From contig OZ242021.1 of the NCBI GenBank assembly GCA_965204925.1, positions 2,559,765-2,623,764 of the forward strand: a stretch of 64,000 nt of DNA. Reading direction: 5' to 3'. The position numbers and the translations under genes were made by a program. Numbering within the stretch: position 1 is the stretch's first letter; each line of letters starts with the position of its first letter. This document shows positions 1 through 8,540 of the stretch, in pieces. The stretch is from G963663315 sp965204925. GTDB lineage: Bacteria > Pseudomonadota > Gammaproteobacteria > Arenicellales > Poriferihabitantaceae. A model generated the notes under the pieces. It did not search any database. It saw only the letters and a list, made by a program, of their open reading frames with translations, and was not told the origin of the DNA.

Positions 1-1
1 T

Positions 2-1543
2 ACCGATTTGACCGATCGGATCGCAACGTTGCTGGACGCCAGAAAAATTGAGTCGCGTATTCAGGGAAGAGCCAAGCACATCTACAGCATATGGAAGAAA
101 ATGCAAGGAAAAAGCCTCGAATTCAGTCAACTGAAAGATATTCTGGCCGTCCGCATACTGGTCAACAGCGTTGAGGATTGCTACTCTGCGCTGAGTATCA
201 TACACGAAAGATGGCATCACTACAGGCATGAGTTCAGCGACTATATCAACATGCCGAAAGCCAACGGCTACCAGTCCATCCATACCATCATATCCGGTCC
301 CGGCGACAAGACAGTGGAAGTGCAAATCCGCACGCTTGCCATGCACGAAGAAAGCGAACTGGGGTTCGCCGCCCACTGGCGATACAAGGAAACAGCCGAG
401 TATGACAGTAATTTCGATCAAAAGCTGATTTGGTTGAGGCAGTTGCTGGAATGGAAGAGTGAAGCGCTGGCCTCTTCCATACGTAGCGGCCGGACTGTCG
501 AGCCCGCTGTTGATGCGAACGCGGCGCGTGGCGCAGATCCTGCTGCGGGTCAAATACAAGGCGGTCGGCAGGTTTATGTGTTCACACCCAAAGGCAAGAT
601 CATTGTCCTTCCTGAAGGAGCGACCCCGATTGATTTTGCCTATGCCATTCATAGCGAGGTGGGGCACCGGACTCGCGGAGCCAGGGTCAACGGGAAAATG
701 GTTTCCCTGAACTATCTGCTGCAGACCGGAGACCAGGTCAGTGTTCAGACGGTAAAAAGCGGAGGCCCCAGCCGCGATTGGCTGAGGGCGGATCTGGGCT
801 ACGTCAGAACCAGCCGCGCCAGAAACCGCATCAACCGGTGGTATAAACGCAGTGAATACGATCAGAATGTCTCTGAAGGCAGGTCTATGCTGGACCGTGA
901 ACTGCGACGGCTGGGTCTTGACGGCCTGAGCTTCGAAAAACTCAACCAGCATACCCATTTCCAGAAAGTCAATGACCTTCTGGCATCAATCGGTTCCAAT
1001 GATTATAAAATATCGAAGTTGCTGTACCCGTTCAGGGAGCGCGAAGACGATGATCCGGATAGTCTTGCGGTCAAAACGAAAACAGCTTCGGACACTCGCG
1101 CGAAAGGCAGTTTTATCGTTTCCGGGCTGGACAATCTGCTGACCCGCATGGCGAAATGCTGTGCTCCTGTTCCCGGGGATGACATTGTCGGTTTTGTAAC
1201 CTCAAACAGGGGAGTCACGATACACCGCAAGGGTTGTAACAACGTCTCCGCTATCAAGGGTGATGCGCGGCTGATTGAGGTGGAGTGGGGTGGAGGCAAT
1301 TCCAGTTATATACTGAGACTGGAAATCGTCGCCAGTCACCGCAGCGGACTGTTGCATGATATAACCGAAGTTCTGAAGTCGAACAGGGTCGATGTGCTGC
1401 AAGTGAACATGGAAACCGATTCCGTCCAGATAACCCGATTGAATGTTCGACTCGAAATCAAGAGCGGAATACGCCCCGGGAAATTGATTTCCCGGCTTGG
1501 GCAAATAGACAATATGCTGAATATCCGCCGGATCGGTTACTAG
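2..1543 (+). CDS. relA: RelA-type (p)ppGpp synthetase, 5' end outside window
   Basis: Makes the stringent-response alarmone by pyrophosphate transfer from ATP to GTP/GDP, normally when a ribosome holds an uncharged tRNA. The frame is open to the left edge, so the N-terminal HD (pseudo-hydrolase) region is missing from the window. Visible in order (counting from the in-frame TTG at position 8): synthetase domain about residues 20-128 (GRAKHIYSIWKKMQ, NGYQSIHT, VEVQIRT), TGS domain about 188-250 (VYVFTPKGK), a cysteine-containing CCAPVPGD segment, and a C-terminal ACT domain to residue 511. The charge motif before YINMPKANGYQS reads EFSD, close to the acidic ExDD of monofunctional RelA and unlike the RxKD of bifunctional Rel/SpoT. 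Wording in the synthetase domain also matches RelA better than SpoT. The TAG stop lies in a CTAG that is also the insertion point of the downstream element. The SpoT alternative is unlikely. Confidence 0.93.
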   Translation, partial: TDLTDRIATLLDARKIESRIQGRAKHIYSIWKKMQGKSLEFSQLKDILAVRILVNSVEDCYSALSIIHERWHHYRHEFSDYINMPKANGYQSIHTIISGPGDKTVEVQIRTLAMHEESELGFAAHWRYKETAEYDSNFDQKLIWLRQLLEWKSEALASSIRSGRTVEPAVDANAARGADPAAGQIQGGRQVYVFTPKGKIIVLPEGATPIDFAYAIHSEVGHRTRGARVNGKMVSLNYLLQTGDQVSVQTVKSGGPSRDWLRADLGYVRTSRARNRINRWYKRSEYDQNVSEGRSMLDRELRRLGLDGLSFEKLNQHTHFQKVNDLLASIGSNDYKISKLLYPFREREDDDPDSLAVKTKTASDTRAKGSFIVSGLDNLLTRMAKCCAPVPGDDIVGFVTSNRGVTIHRKGCNNVSAIKGDARLIEVEWGGGNSSYILRLEIVASHRSGLLHDITEVLKSNRVDVLQVNMETDSVQITRLNVRLEIKSGIRPGKLISRLGQIDNMLNIRRIGY

Positions 1544-1567
1544 ATATTGTCGTCACAAGACAGCGGT

Positions 1568-2387
1568 TCACGGGGCAAGGCATCGAATATGAATGGCAGC
1601 AAGGAAAGAACTGGTATTCTTCGCATAGCGGGTGGCAATGCCCCGCCAGCGCTTGAGATGCAGGAAGGCATTCTCCACCAGATGCCGCAGACGGTAGAGA
1701 TACGCATCATGCTCTCGTGGCTCCCGGCGATTGCGCTTTGACGGAATCACCAGCTTGATGCCCTGCCCGGTACAGTATGCCACAATGGCATTGGTGTCAT
1801 AAGCCCGGTCCGCCAGCAGAGCGCCGGCATCGATCCCCTCGATCAGGAAGTCAGCCTGGCTACAATCAGCCGTGGCACCTTCCGTAACAACCGCTCGGAC
1901 CGGCAGACCATGCGCATCCACGGCCAGATGCAGTTTCGTGTTGAGTCCCCTTTTGTGCGTTCCATCGCCTGATTCCCGCCCCGCGCTCCAGTCCCATGAG
2001 GATGCACCTTGATATGGCTCGTATCGATCATCAGCCACTCGTAATCCGGTTCTTCCATGACCCGTTCCAACAACCCCTCCCAAATCCCCTTGTCCCGCCA
2101 ACGGCAGAAGCGCCGATGGGTGTTCTTCCAGTCGCCGTAATCCGGTGGCAGGTCCCGCCACGGCGCCCCGGTACGAAGAATCCAGAACACTGCATTGAGA
2201 AAACGCCGATTGTCCTCGGCAACCCCTCCCCACTGGCCTCTTCGACCAGACAGATGAGGCTCCAGCAGGACTGGTTGACGCATTCCTTGACCATGGCTGT
2301 CATCTGGCCTCTTCGACCAGACAGATGAGGCTCCAGCAGGAGCCATACGCGCTCCGAAATATCCTGTCTACGATGGGAATCAGTCAT
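1568..2387 (-). pseudogene. IS5/IS427-type transposase, two-frame, disrupted
   Basis: Starts at ATG 2387 (MTDSHRRQDISERVWLLLEP). The first frame carries the N-terminal helix-turn-helix region and the first catalytic aspartate (WLMIDTSHIKVH). The second frame (-1) carries the second aspartate (LLADRAYDT) and the glutamate (RHLVENAFLHLKRWRGIATR). The frames meet at ACAAAAGGGG near 1945-1957, where a -1 slip turns MERTKGDS into MERTKRGLNTKLH, the usual continuation for this family, so this junction is probably normal programmed frameshifting. A 71-bp duplication at 2233-2341 is not a multiple of three and adds a second, non-programmed shift just after LSGRRGQ. The copy should therefore be inactive in cis. 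Confidence 0.8.
2233..2341. repeat. 38-bp direct repeat (71-bp period) inside IS copy 1
   Basis: The segment beginning CTGGCCTCTTCGACCAGACA occurs at 2233-2270 and again at 2304-2341, separated by 33 unique bases. The period of 71 bp shifts the transposase frame. IS copy 2 has a single version of this segment, so the duplication arose in copy 1. Confidence 0.85.
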
Positions 2388-2457
2388 CGTCAGTCGTCCT
2401 AAAGGTTTGCTTCTCTCAATTATACCATACATTGATCTTTTCTTGTGACGACAGTAT

Positions 2458-3060
2458 CTAATATAAAGCAACGTCCATCCAATCAATTTCAGCAATTCCC
2501 GCTAAATTCAGGAAGCCAGTAAATCCGTGGTTTTCAGGGGGCTGTTAAACAATCTTTTCGCAGACTTTTCATAGAAAAGAGGTAGAATATTTCTGAATCA
2601 ATTTACATATAGTATAATCAGCCTGTATTTAGGATATAATTCCTTCTGTCACCCGAGTCCAAAAACCCCAAAGACGGCCCTGAATGCAAAGACAAATAAA
2701 AAATAATAATGATTACAATAGCTTACCCCCCCCCCCCTCAATTTCCAAGGGTCTGAACACTCTGAAATCCCGCTAATCCACGCGGTAAAGCGCAGCCGCG
2801 CAAGCGCCGCACACGGCACAAGCGTCTCTACCCAAAAGGGCGCTCTTTACTTAACTAACCCGCACGCCCCTTACGACGCGCCAGCGCCCGGGCGCCCCTT
2901 CACGGCTGCCCGATATACAGACCCCGATCCAACCCGCTCCCGTCACTCTCCCTTGAGGGGAGTCGGCAAGGCAAGGGCGACAGCCCCGCCGGAAAGCTGG
3001 TGGACCGGACCGCGACTCAACCTTAATTCACTCAACTTTCAATCATAAGGCGAAATCACC
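2458..3060. other. Non-coding stretch upstream of the lipoprotein gene
   Basis: About 600 bp with no convincing gene. The left third is AT-rich with two TATAAT hexamers (2613-2618, 2635-2640), neither with a clear -35 partner. A run of 12 C follows at 2726-2737. The right part is C-rich and ends with AAGGCG just before the lipoprotein ATG at 3061, a usable ribosome binding site. The composition change between the halves suggests a mosaic origin. No tRNA, riboswitch or clear terminator seen. Confidence 0.5.
2726..2737 (+). repeat. Homopolymer tract of 12 C
   Basis: Twelve consecutive C residues about 325 bp upstream of the lipoprotein start codon. Long mononucleotide tracts upstream of surface-protein genes can change length by slipped-strand mispairing and alter expression. 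The distance to the gene is larger than in classical phase-variable promoters, so a regulatory role is only a possibility. The exact length is also the kind of call that sequencing gets wrong. Confidence 0.7.
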
Positions 3061-4869
3061 ATGAAATACTCTAACCAACCGATATGGGCTTTGGCCACCT
3101 TCCTGACTCTGCTGCTGGCCGGCTGCGGAGGCAGTTCTTCCACCTCCGGGACACCGGAGATGACCGAACTTCAGAAAGCCCAAAAGGCCGCCATGGATGC
3201 CTCCGACATGGCCAAAACGAAATCCGATGAGGCCAAAACATCAGCCGATGGGGCACAAGAAGCGGTCATGGGTCTGGCCGAAATACAAACCGGAAACCCC
3301 ATGGCCAAGACACACGCCGAAGCAGCCCGCAAAGCGGCTGACGAAGCCCTGGCAGCCTACAACCTGGCCAAGAAGGAATACGACAAGACCAGGGCCGCAG
3401 GCAGCCGGACGGTGGCGGTCGAAGCCAGAATCGCCGCCGAGGCAGCCAGTATGGAAGCCGAGAGACAGGCCAAAATCGCCAGGGACAAGGCTGCTGAGGC
3501 GGTGGAGGCCGCCAAAATGGAGGTGAAGGTCTCTTACGACGATGACGGCAAGGTGAAGAACTACAGCGTCGGGGACACGACGATCATGCCGGGTGCGCCG
3601 AAGAAAGTCACGACGACCGGAGGCAAGACGGTAACGACCGGGAAGAACAACGACTTGCAACGCCTTTCGGGAACTTACAGCAAAGCCCCGGTTGGATATA
3701 TGGCTAAAAGCAACCTTTCGCCGGAAGTCGTATCCCGGACGGGTTTCTATGGGGTGTACCGCAAGATCGGGACCGAGACTTACGGAGTTGATAGCATACT
3801 TCATCTTTACGACAGATATATCAGCAACAGCAAGCTGGTGAGGTCCTACAGAAAGGCAACGAAAAACGGTAATGCCATAAAGGTGACCGACGCGCCTGCA
3901 ACCGTAGCCAATCCGTACGGCGTGGCTACGGTTGCAGGTAAAACCTACAAGATCATGCGGGCGGAGGGTGAGTTCTACCGCGTCACCGTTGAAGAGGGAG
4001 ACAAATTCGACCATACGAATGCCGGGGACAATATTCCCGCCGGCACGAAGGACGCCAACGCCATGGAGTCCACCGGTGTCTACTACTACGAAGCAGGCGG
4101 CAATAAAACGTGGTTGTTGCGCGAAAGTTCTACAGTCGAATTGTCGGGCGCCAAAAAAATCACGTATCGGCAGTTGTTTGTCTACGATGTGCCGGATTTC
4201 CCGGGGGCAAAAGCCTATGAGCACATGAACTATGGTATGTGGATGCCTAAAGAAAAATCTGAACCTGAAGAAGGAGCCGAAGTGGTGGAACTGGGCACAG
4301 CGTTTGTCAGTGTGCTGCCCGGCGGCCAGGGCATAACCCCACCCGCCGACATGCCGGGATTCGGCAAGGCCACATGGCGGGGACATGGAACATTAGTAAG
4401 ACGCGCAAAGCACGCTGAGGGTGAAGGAGGAGTCAGAGCACATACGATAGAATCAACGACAGTGGCGGATTTCGGGGAAAACACCATTACCACCGATCTT
4501 GTCGATGACTTTACGGCTTCTGGAATCAACACCGTAATCAGCGTGTTGTTTGCCAGATTGCATGGCACTATTGACGGAAGCCGGTTCTCTGGAGACAGGG
4601 TATCCCTTGTCAATAGCGAAGGCGCAGGTTACAGTACCCCGCAAATTCGCCTCGGATTCCAACTAAATGCCTCACTTCGTGGAATAGCTCGCAACGCCTT
4701 TGGGGTAGCTCCGAGCCTGGATGGCAGCGGGTATCAGGTTAAGGAGTACAGCGGAAATTTCTTCGGACCGGATGCGGAGGAGGTTGGTGGCGTGTTCTAC
4801 GTCACGTCCGAAGGCCGGAAAAACGGCGAGTTCCGCGGCTCTTTCGGTGGCCGCCGGATGACCGAGTAA
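3061..4869 (+). CDS. Surface lipoprotein with Ala-rich coiled coil and TbpB-type C-terminal barrel
   Basis: A 602-residue predicted lipoprotein. The signal peptide ends in the lipobox LLAGC with the lipidated Cys at about residue 22, followed by a Gly/Ser linker. Residues about 35-160 are Ala/Lys/Glu-rich heptad-like sequence, a likely coiled-coil stalk. The last part has the pattern of the C-terminal beta-barrel of transferrin-binding protein B and related lipoproteins (GNFFGPDAEEVGGVF ... GEFRGSFGGRR), where FxGPxAEExGGxF and a closing FGxxR are diagnostic. TbpB-fold lipoproteins bind host proteins or are surface-displayed with Slam-type help. No TonB receptor or Slam gene is nearby, so ligand and export route are unknown. 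The start is supported by AAGGCG upstream. It is the only intact gene inside the IS-flanked insertion, so it is probable cargo acquired by transfer. Confidence 0.7.
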   Translation: MKYSNQPIWALATFLTLLLAGCGGSSSTSGTPEMTELQKAQKAAMDASDMAKTKSDEAKTSADGAQEAVMGLAEIQTGNPMAKTHAEAARKAADEALAAYNLAKKEYDKTRAAGSRTVAVEARIAAEAASMEAERQAKIARDKAAEAVEAAKMEVKVSYDDDGKVKNYSVGDTTIMPGAPKKVTTTGGKTVTTGKNNDLQRLSGTYSKAPVGYMAKSNLSPEVVSRTGFYGVYRKIGTETYGVDSILHLYDRYISNSKLVRSYRKATKNGNAIKVTDAPATVANPYGVATVAGKTYKIMRAEGEFYRVTVEEGDKFDHTNAGDNIPAGTKDANAMESTGVYYYEAGGNKTWLLRESSTVELSGAKKITYRQLFVYDVPDFPGAKAYEHMNYGMWMPKEKSEPEEGAEVVELGTAFVSVLPGGQGITPPADMPGFGKATWRGHGTLVRRAKHAEGEGGVRAHTIESTTVADFGENTITTDLVDDFTASGINTVISVLFARLHGTIDGSRFSGDRVSLVNSEGAGYSTPQIRLGFQLNASLRGIARNAFGVAPSLDGSGYQVKEYSGNFFGPDAEEVGGVFYVTSEGRKNGEFRGSFGGRRMTE

Positions 4870-5030
4870 CGGATAACTCTGCCGAACATGCGATCACTAC
4901 CCGCCCGACAACACCGCATGATGTGGCCAATATCTTCCGGGGCGCGTTGAGTACCGCTTCGTGCAACGGGCTCGGTGGCAGCGTGGCCCCGGGTGGCGAG
5001 ATGGCTGACTAAAGAGAGAATTGGACCTAG
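4870..5030 (+). other. Spacer between lipoprotein gene and IS copy 2 with a short open tail
   Basis: About 160 bp. In the frame one base behind the lipoprotein frame, the sequence stays open past the lipoprotein stop and ends ...STASCNGLGGSVAPGGEMAD before a TAA at 5009-5011. This may be a vestige of another gene end or chance. CTAG at 5027-5030 is the target-type tetranucleotide next to IS copy 2. Confidence 0.35.
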
Positions 5031-5645
5031 ATAGTGTCGTCACAAGAAAAGGTCAATGTATGGTATAATTGAGGGAAGCAAACCTTTAGGACGACTGAGA
5101 TGACTGATTCCCATCGTAGACACGATATTTCGGACCACGTATGGTCCCTGCTGGAGCCTCATCTGCCCGGTTGAAGAGACCAGTGGGGAGGGGTCGCCGA
5201 GGACAATCGGCGTTTCCTCAATGCGGTGTTCTGGATTCTTCGTAGCGGGGCGCCGTGGCGGGACCTGTCGCCGGATTACGGCGACTGGAAGAACACCCAT
5301 CGGCGCTTCTGCCGTTAGCGGGACAAGGGGATTTGGGAAGGGTTGTTGGAACGGGTCGATGCGGGCGTCCTGTTGGTGGATCGGGCTTACGACACCGATG
5401 CCATTGTGGCGTACTGCGCCGAGCAGGGGATGGAAGCGGTGATTCCGTCGAAGCGCAATCGCCGGGAGCCACGGGAGCATGACCGGTATCTCTACCGTCT
5501 GCGGCATCTGGTTGAGAATGCTTTTCTGCATCTCAAGCGCTGGCGGGGCATCGCCACCCGTTATACCAGGAATGCCAACTCCTTCCTCGCCGCGATTCAT
5601 ATCCGATGCCTCGTTCTGTGGACCGCCATCTTGTGACGACAGTAT
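5031..5645 (+). mobile_element. IS5-family insertion sequence, copy 2 (internally deleted)
   Basis: A 615-bp relative of copy 1 in the opposite orientation, flanked by CTAG on both sides (5027-5030, 5646-5649). Terminal repeats are ATAGTGTCGTCACAAGA on the left and the complement of ATACTGTCGTCACAAGA on the right. A TATAAT hexamer at 5064-5069 lies 30 bp upstream of the transposase ATG and is probably its -10 element. Compared with copy 1 without its duplication, about 227 bp are missing from the middle. The right edge provides the base context of the uvrA stop codon. Confidence 0.85.
5100..5636 (+). pseudogene. IS5/IS427-type transposase remnant
   Basis: Starts at ATG 5100 (MTDSHRRHDISDHVWSLLEP) and ends near 5636. 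Two in-frame stops break the N-terminal part (after HLPG and after RRFCR). An internal deletion joins GLLERV directly to DAGVLLVDRAYDT, removing about 76 residues including the first catalytic Asp and the programmed-frameshift site. The second Asp and the Glu (RHLVENAFLHLKRW) survive. It cannot encode an active DDE enzyme. Confidence 0.85.
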
Positions 5646-8510
5646 CTAGGCAAATCGCTCGTGCCTTATCCCGGTTTGTTCTGTGAACAAAGCCTTGAGA
5701 TACCTGCCGGTATGAGACCGGCTTTCCCCGGCGACCTGCTCCGGGGTGCCCGACGCAACCACTTCTCCGCCTTCGTCTCCGCCTTCAGGACCCAAATCCA
5801 CAATCCAGTCGGCCGTTTTGATTACATCAAGATTGTGCTCGATGACGATCACCGTATTGCCTTGATCGCGTAGTCGGTGAAGGACTGCAAGGAGTTGCCT
5901 GATGTCATGGAAATGCAGTCCGGTAGTCGGCTCATCAAGCACATAAAGAGTCCTGCCGGTATCTCTTTTGGACAGCTCGCGGGACAGTTTGACTCGTTGG
6001 GCTTCGCCCCCGGATAAGGTAGTAGCGCTTTGGCCGAGTGTAATATAGCCCAGCCCAACGTTGATCAGTGTGTCCAGTTGGCGCTTGATAGATGGAATGG
6101 CGTAGAAGAATTCCGCCGCCTCCTCAACAGTCATGGCCAGTACCTCGGCAATATTCTTGCCCTTGAAACAGATTTCCAGCGTTTCCCGGTTGTAGCGTTT
6201 GCCCTTGCAGCTGTCGCAAGGCACATAAATGTCCGGCAAAAAATGCATTTCCACGCGAATCAGGCCGTCTCCCTTGCAGGCTTCGCAGCGCCCGCCCTTG
6301 ACATTGAATGAGAACCGTCCGGGTTTGTAGCCCCTGGCCCGGGACTCCCCGATATTGGTGAATATTTCGCGTATTGAGGTAAACAGTCCAGTGTAAGTAG
6401 CCGGGTTCGAGCGGGGGGTGCGGCCAATCGGGCTCTGGTCTATAGAGATGATCTTGTCGAAGTGATCAAGTCCGTCAATCGACCGGTAAGGCTGGGGTCT
6501 GGTTCGGATCAGGTGCAGTTTTTCAGCAACAGCGGGGTACAAGGTGCCGTTGACCAGGGTGGATTTCCCCGATCCGGATACTCCGGTAACGCAGGTGAAC
6601 AAACCGATCGGTATTTCCACACAAGCGCTTTTGAGATTGTTTCCGGTCGCATTGTGAATCCGCAAAATCCGGTGCGGGTCGCCCGCAGTCCTCTTTTGCG
6701 GGATTTCTATTTTTTCCTTGCCACTCAGGTATCTGCCGGTTATCGACTGGCTGCTGCTTCTGATTGCCTCAGGGGGGCCTTGCGCCACGATTTGCCCTCC
6801 GTCCTTGCCGGCGCCCGGCCCGATATCGACAACGTAGTCCGAGCTTGTGATCGCTTCCTGGTCATGCTCGACAACGATTACCGTGTTACCCAAATCCCGC
6901 AAGTGAACCAGTGTTTTCAATAATCGCCCGTTATCCCGTTGATGCAGCCCGATAGACGGTTCATCCAGGACATACATCACACCAACCAGGCCGGAACCAA
7001 TCTGCGAGGCGAGTCGTATACGCTGGGCTTCGCCGCCGGATAATGTTTCCGCGGCGCGCGAAAGAGTCAGGTAATTCAATCCGACATTAATCAGGAAACC
7101 GAGCCTGCCGCGAATCTCCTGAATGATTTTTGCCGCAATTTCCGCTCGTCTCCCGCGCAGTCTCAGGTTCTCAAAAAACTCCAGGGCCTTGCCAATCGGT
7201 AACGCGGTCAGTTGATCGATCGTTTGGCCGCGGACGAACACATGGCGGGCCTGAGTGCACAGCCGGCTGCCGCCGCAATTTGAGCAAACCCGTGAGCTCA
7301 TATATTTGCTGAGATACTCGCGGGCGAGAGAAGAGTCGGTTTCCCGGTAGCGTCGTTCGTAGTTGTTTATGACGCCCTCGAACGCATGCCGTTTCTCATA
7401 CTTGCGGCCGGGGCGAGAATAGACAAAAGCAATCTTTTCATTGCCGCTGCCATACAACACAATTTCCCGGTTTTCTTTCGACAGGCTTGCAAACGGGGTT
7501 TCCATATCGAACTGATAGTGTCTGGCAACGCAAGCGAGTTGGGTATAGTAGTAGCCATTGCGCCGATCCCATCCGGGAATCGCGCCGGCGGACAGGGACA
7601 GTTCAGTGTCTTGCACGATACGCTCCGGGTCGAAAAACCGGCGTATCCCCAGACCATCGCATTGTTCGCAGGCGCCAGCGGGATTGTTGAACGAGAACAG
7701 TCTCGGCTCCAGTTCGTCCAGACTGTACCCGCAGTAAGGACAGCCGAACCGATTGGAGAACAGCTGTATCTCCCCGATATTTCTCTGCTCATCAAGAATA
7801 GCCACTTTCGCTTTGCCCGCAGCAAGCTGAAGAGTGGTTTCAAAAGATTCGGCGAGACGTTGTCTGTTGTCCTGCCGGATAATCAGGCGGTCCACAATCA
7901 CGTCGATATGATGTTTGTAGCGTTTGTCCAGCTTTGGCGGGTCATCCAGTTCCACCGTGTCGCCGTCAATAATGGCGCGGATATATCCCTGGGAATGAAG
8001 CTCGCCGAGCAATTGCTGAAATTCTCCCTTGCGATCTGTGACGACCGGGGCAAGCAGCATGGCTGCGGTACCTTCAGGTTGCTGCATGACCAGATCGACC
8101 ATTTGACTGACCGTCTGGGCCTCCAGCGTAATCCGGTGGTCCGGGCATTTCGGGTCGCCGACCCTGGCGAACAGGAGTCTCAGATAATCGTAGATTTCGG
8201 TGACTGTGCCTACCGTAGAACGGGGATTATGGGAAGAAGACTTCTGCTCTATGCTGATGGCCGGCGAGAGCCCTTCGATCACATCAATATCGGGTTTTTC
8301 CATCAGCGACAGAAACTGTCGGGCATAGGTTGACAGCGACTCCACATAGCGCCGTTGTCCCTCGGCGTAAATGGTATCGAAGGCCAGCGAAGATTTTCCG
8401 GAGCCCGACAAACCGGTGATGACGATCAGTTTGTCTCTCGGCAAATCGAGATCAATGGATTTCAGATTATGCGTGCGCGCGCCGCGAATGAGGATGTTTC
8501 GAGCTGACAA
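5646..8510 (-). CDS. uvrA: Excinuclease ABC subunit A
   Basis: Damage-recognition ATPase of nucleotide excision repair; dimerises and loads UvrB at lesions in the cytoplasm. The 954 residues are close to the usual 940. It has two ABC ATPase modules, each with a Walker A (GLSGSGKSS near residue 33; GVSGSGKST in the second half) and a signature (LSGGEAQRIRLASQIG; LSGGEAQRVKLSRELS). Zinc cysteines are visible in CPYCGYS...CEQCDG and CEACKGDG...CDSCKG. The only sensible start is TTG at 8510 (MSARNILIRGARTHNL), because an in-frame stop lies a few codons upstream. It is divergent from the MFS gene. Its TAG stop (5646-5648) lies in the CTAG at the edge of the IS, so any native terminator has been moved about 4 kb away. 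No LexA-like box is obvious upstream. Confidence 0.97.
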   Translation of the reverse strand: MSARNILIRGARTHNLKSIDLDLPRDKLIVITGLSGSGKSSLAFDTIYAEGQRRYVESLSTYARQFLSLMEKPDIDVIEGLSPAISIEQKSSSHNPRSTVGTVTEIYDYLRLLFARVGDPKCPDHRITLEAQTVSQMVDLVMQQPEGTAAMLLAPVVTDRKGEFQQLLGELHSQGYIRAIIDGDTVELDDPPKLDKRYKHHIDVIVDRLIIRQDNRQRLAESFETTLQLAAGKAKVAILDEQRNIGEIQLFSNRFGCPYCGYSLDELEPRLFSFNNPAGACEQCDGLGIRRFFDPERIVQDTELSLSAGAIPGWDRRNGYYYTQLACVARHYQFDMETPFASLSKENREIVLYGSGNEKIAFVYSRPGRKYEKRHAFEGVINNYERRYRETDSSLAREYLSKYMSSRVCSNCGGSRLCTQARHVFVRGQTIDQLTALPIGKALEFFENLRLRGRRAEIAAKIIQEIRGRLGFLINVGLNYLTLSRAAETLSGGEAQRIRLASQIGSGLVGVMYVLDEPSIGLHQRDNGRLLKTLVHLRDLGNTVIVVEHDQEAITSSDYVVDIGPGAGKDGGQIVAQGPPEAIRSSSQSITGRYLSGKEKIEIPQKRTAGDPHRILRIHNATGNNLKSACVEIPIGLFTCVTGVSGSGKSTLVNGTLYPAVAEKLHLIRTRPQPYRSIDGLDHFDKIISIDQSPIGRTPRSNPATYTGLFTSIREIFTNIGESRARGYKPGRFSFNVKGGRCEACKGDGLIRVEMHFLPDIYVPCDSCKGKRYNRETLEICFKGKNIAEVLAMTVEEAAEFFYAIPSIKRQLDTLINVGLGYITLGQSATTLSGGEAQRVKLSRELSKRDTGRTLYVLDEPTTGLHFHDIRQLLAVLHRLRDQGNTVIVIEHNLDVIKTADWIVDLGPEGGDEGGEVVASGTPEQVAGESRSHTGRYLKALFTEQTGIRHERFA

Positions 8511-8540
8511 GGAAGATGATTTTCACAAAATAAAACTGAT

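Larger units (their letters stand above)
1544..2457 (-). mobile_element. IS5-family insertion sequence, copy 1 (damaged)
   Basis: A 914-bp element with terminal inverted repeats ATAYTGTCGTCACAAGA at both ends (1544-1560; complement at 2441-2457). It is flanked by CTAG on the left and CTAA on the right, both fitting the CTAR target of IS5-type elements. It encodes a two-frame DDE transposase on the minus strand, the arrangement of the IS427-like subgroup of IS5. A 71-bp tandem duplication inside the first frame makes it defective. It sits directly at the relA stop codon. Confidence 0.85.
1540..5649. mobile_element. Composite-transposon-like insertion (two IS5-family copies flanking a lipoprotein gene)
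   Basis: Two related IS copies in opposite orientation (1544-2457 and 5031-5645) bracket the lipoprotein gene. Both outer edges carry CTAG (1540-1543 and 5646-5649), as expected for a CTAR-type target duplication. The outer terminal repeats (1544-1560 and 5629-5645, the latter as its complement) match over 17 bp with one difference. Removing everything between the CTAGs would join relA and uvrA at a single CTAG in which both convergent genes find their TAG stop. The inner flanks are CTAA (2458-2461) and CTAG (5027-5030). I infer one composite insertion; two independent insertions at CTAR sites remain possible. Neither transposase looks functional now. Confidence 0.6.

Noticed and set aside
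3241..4386. A 381-codon open frame on the minus strand inside the lipoprotein gene
   Set aside because: Fully antisense to a gene with lipobox, ribosome binding site and family-like C-terminus; low-complexity translation and no recognisable motif.
4882..5011. Short open frame after the lipoprotein as a separate gene
   Set aside because: No start or ribosome binding site of its own, continuous with the shifted frame of the lipoprotein gene; kept only as a note.
7386..8333. A 315-codon open frame on the plus strand inside uvrA
   Set aside because: Antisense to a highly conserved uvrA; an expected shadow of a GC-balanced codon pattern.
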